Source: an uncultured SAR86 cluster bacterium
GTDB lineage: Bacteria > Pseudomonadota > Gammaproteobacteria > Magnimaribacterales > D2472
Direction of reading: 5' to 3'
Assembly (NCBI GenBank): GCA_902602185.1
Contig: CACKPV010000002.1
Span: forward strand, 274,506 to 338,505
Length of the DNA stretch: 64,000 bases
Below, one piece after another: positions 61,500-64,000 of the stretch. Under the pieces are notes generated by a model that saw only the letters and a program-made list of their open reading frames with translations, searched no databases and was not told the origin of the DNA. The first letter of the stretch is position 1; each line of letters starts with the position of its first letter. Both the position numbers and the translations under genes were made by a program.

Positions 61500-62276
61500 A
61501 TGGAACCTTCTCCTGCCTCAACTATTTTATTACTTCGGCAAAAGCAAGATGTAATTGAAGTCTTGATGGCAAAACGATCTCATAAAACCGATTTTGCAAG
61601 TTTATATGTTTTCCCTGGTGGAAAAGTTGATCAAGATGATATTTCTTTTGGTGCAGAATCAACAGTGTGTGACTTAAATGAAGGTCAACTTTCAAACCGC
61701 ATTAATGTAGAGTCAGGAGGATCCTCTTTTTGGATTGCTGCTGTAAGGGAGTGTTTTGAGGAAGTAGGTGTGTTGTTAACTCACAATTCAGAGGATAAAT
61801 TGCCTAACTTTAAAGAAAATAAAAAAGAAAGATATATAGATTATCGTAATCAATTACTTAGAAAAAAGATTTCATTTAAACAAATTTGCGAAAAAGAAAA
61901 TTTTTTTATTAAATCAACAGAAATAGTACCATTTGCACATTGGATTACTCCAGAATTTGCTACTAGGAGATATGACACACGTTTTTTTATTACAAGGATG
62001 CCTGAAAATCAAGACATTAATCATGATGGTAACGAATTGATTGAGAATATATGGATTTCTCCACAATCTGCTCTTCAAAAAGTACAAGAAGGGAAAATGC
62101 AAATGATACTTCCTACAATAAAATGTTTAGAGCAGTTAATGGAATTTGAATCTATAGACAACCTAATGGCACACTATCAAAGTTTAGATGCAAAGGACAT
62201 CCAGCCCAATTTACCCAAATTTGTTAAAAAAGATGGGCAATGGAAAGAACTGTTGCCAGGAGATGAAGGCTATTAA
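61500..62276 (+). CDS. NUDIX hydrolase
   Basis: Nudix box spread over YVFPGGKVDQDD...AAVRECFEEVGVLL; ATG at 61500. Confidence 0.85.
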   Translation: MEPSPASTILLLRQKQDVIEVLMAKRSHKTDFASLYVFPGGKVDQDDISFGAESTVCDLNEGQLSNRINVESGGSSFWIAAVRECFEEVGVLLTHNSEDKLPNFKENKKERYIDYRNQLLRKKISFKQICEKENFFIKSTEIVPFAHWITPEFATRRYDTRFFITRMPENQDINHDGNELIENIWISPQSALQKVQEGKMQMILPTIKCLEQLMEFESIDNLMAHYQSLDAKDIQPNLPKFVKKDGQWKELLPGDEGY

Positions 62277-62282
62277 ATTACG

Positions 62283-63098
62283 ATGGATGATACAGATTTA
62301 ATTCAAAAAATTACTGCACCTAATGCTGGCATGTTTACCGGTAAAGGGACTAACAGTTATCTAATTGGCAAGAAAGATATAACCCTAGTTGATCCAGGAC
62401 CAAATATTCAATCGCACTTAGAAAATATTATCGAAGCAAGCTCCGGCAATCTTAAAAGAATTTTTGTGACACATACACATACAGATCACTCACCTGGTGC
62501 TGATCCTCTTGCCAAAAGACTTGGAATACCCTGTTACGGAAATTTAGTTGAACATGATTTTGCGATGCAGGATAGAACCTTTAAACCTGATAAGCTCTTT
62601 ACAGATGGATATGTTTTAGAAACTGAAGAGTATACACTCGAGGCCATTTATACACCAGGACATGCATCCAATCATTTTTGTTTTCTTGTTCGAGAACAAC
62701 AATGCTTGCTTAGTGGTGATCATATAATGGATGGATCGACAGTGGTCATAGCTCCTAACGATGGAAGTATGAAAGATTACTTAGATTCCTTAGAAAAACT
62801 TTTTACATACGATATTCAATCTATTGCACCGGGTCATGGGAATTTAATTAATAATCCGCAAGAAGTTATTCAGTGGACAATTGATCACCGTCTTCAGAGA
62901 GAAAAAAAAGTCATCGATGCTATAAAAAAGCTAGGAAAATGCGGATTAACAAGATTGCTTATTTCGGTATACAGTGATGTAAACCCAAAATTATTGCCAA
63001 TAGCTAAATGGAGTCTTGAATCACACTTGGTTAAACTTATAGATGATGGAGTAGTAATTAGAAAGCAAAATCGTTATTCCTTGACTGAGATCAATTAA
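62283..63098 (+). CDS. MBL-fold metallo-hydrolase (LACTB2-like)
   Basis: VTHTHTDHSPGADPLA, YTPGHASNHFCF, LLSGDHIMDGSTVVIAP, winged-helix-like C-terminus. Confidence 0.88.
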   Translation: MDDTDLIQKITAPNAGMFTGKGTNSYLIGKKDITLVDPGPNIQSHLENIIEASSGNLKRIFVTHTHTDHSPGADPLAKRLGIPCYGNLVEHDFAMQDRTFKPDKLFTDGYVLETEEYTLEAIYTPGHASNHFCFLVREQQCLLSGDHIMDGSTVVIAPNDGSMKDYLDSLEKLFTYDIQSIAPGHGNLINNPQEVIQWTIDHRLQREKKVIDAIKKLGKCGLTRLLISVYSDVNPKLLPIAKWSLESHLVKLIDDGVVIRKQNRYSLTEIN

Positions 63099-63468
63099 GA
63101 TTTGAACAGTTATAGTACTTGTCAGTATCAGGATCAATTACACATTTGGGGATATTCACTTTTGTATCTGACTGTTCAACATCAATAGGGTCCTCACTTA
63201 TTTCTTCGTGAAGTGAGATAGTATTCACTTTCTCAATATCAACATTTTTAGAAATTTCATCATCCACACAATCAAAATAATCCTCATAATTAATAACTGG
63301 ATTATTTTTATATGTAATTGGCATTTGAGGAGGGGGTGCTTGCATACAGTTCACTTGAGCTGCCCTAATTTTTTGTGAGGAGAAGTCAGAAGGATTATCT
63401 GTTACTTCAATCGGCGCTAAGCAACTTGTTAGTAATATTATCGTTGGGATTGAAGACAAGATTTTCAT
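63091..63468 (-). CDS. Putative small lipoprotein
   Basis: ATG at 63468: MKILSSIPTIILLTSCLAPIEVTDN, lipobox LLTSC. Confidence 0.55.
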   Translation of the reverse strand: MKILSSIPTIILLTSCLAPIEVTDNPSDFSSQKIRAAQVNCMQAPPPQMPITYKNNPVINYEDYFDCVDDEISKNVDIEKVNTISLHEEISEDPIDVEQSDTKVNIPKCVIDPDTDKYYNCSNLN

Positions 63469-63472
63469 TAAT

Positions 63473-64000
63473 CTACAAGGACTTTGCTCCCTCAACAAGA
63501 GCTTCGACAACGGAAGGATCAGCAAGAGTCGTGGTATCACCTAATTCTTTGATATCTCCTGCTGCAATTTTTCTGAGAATCCTTCGCATAATTTTACCGG
63601 ATCGTGTTTTAGGGAGACCAGGAGCATTTTGAATTAAATCTGGTTTTGCAATGGGGCCAATTTCAGTTGCAACAAAGTTTCTTAATTCTTGTTCGAAACC
63701 ATCATAAAAAACTTCCCCTGACATGAGGGTAATAAAAGCATAGATGCCCTGGCCTTTTATAGGATGCTCAAAACCAACAATTGCAGCTTCGGCAATTTTT
63801 TCATGAAGTACAAGTGCGCTTTCAATTTCAGCAGTGCCCAAACGGTGCCCAGAAACATTGAGAACATCATCTACTCTTCCAGTTATCCAAAAATAGCCAT
63901 CTTCATCTCTCCGTGCACCATCACCTGTAAAATAAACATCAGCATAAGTGGAAAAGTAAGTGTCTATCATTCTCTGATGATCATTGAAAACACTTCGAAT
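63473..64000 (-). CDS. acs: Acetyl-CoA synthetase, C-terminal part (continues beyond the window)
   Basis: [59 protein letters not shown]; frame open to base 64000. Confidence 0.95.
   Translation of the reverse strand: MRSVFNDHQRMIDTYFSTYADVYFTGDGARRDEDGYFWITGRVDDVLNVSGHRLGTAEIESALVLHEKIAEAAIVGFEHPIKGQGIYAFITLMSGEVFYDGFEQELRNFVATEIGPIAKPDLIQNAPGLPKTRSGKIMRRILRKIAAGDIKELGDTTTLADPSVVEALVEGAKSL

Noticed and set aside
1-64000. CRISPR arrays, transposases, tRNA or rRNA genes
   Set aside because: Scanning by eye found no regularly spaced direct repeats, transposase ORFs, or tRNA/rRNA signatures; tRNAscan-SE or barrnap would be the decisive check.

Overview
This 64 kb window is compact, AT-rich and almost entirely coding. 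Gene content and order point to a streamlined marine gammaproteobacterium (SAR86-like is my inference; taxonomy was not tested). It carries mostly housekeeping genes: a cytochrome c oxidase assembly cluster (cox3, SURF1, ctaA/COX15, ctaB, SCO1), a sirtuin plus divergent photolyase/cryptochrome, gshA, pckA, dsbB, polA, engB, cytochrome c4, dsbA, a cupredoxin, xerC, ahcY-metK, tkt-pgk-fba, tatABC, ubiB/ubiE/rsgA, orn, miaB-phoH-ybeY-corC-lnt, a fadB-like gene, rpiA/ilvA, zapA-6S RNA-ygfA, pepP-ubiH, rpmB-rpmE2, priA, amiC-tsaE-nnrD and acs (partial). I saw no transposons, CRISPR arrays, rRNA or tRNA genes. Observations most worth a second look: (1) a probable new small RNA at ~43934-44007, with a promoter-like element, a C-rich (anti-Shine-Dalgarno-like) hairpin loop and a terminator with a GCAA tetraloop, in the fadB/gpx divergent gap; (2) a gene of unknown function interrupted at a T6 run at ~7337-7342, where a one-base shift restores a ~400 aa ORF; (3) an unannotated 6S RNA between zapA and ygfA; (4) an orphan 381 aa gene at 29556-30701 that looks virus- or nuclease-like; (5) a Coq4-like HDxxH-x11-E protein; (6) a divergent photolyase/cryptochrome C-terminal core; (7) a membrane-anchored paraoxonase-like beta-propeller beside an alpha/beta hydrolase.
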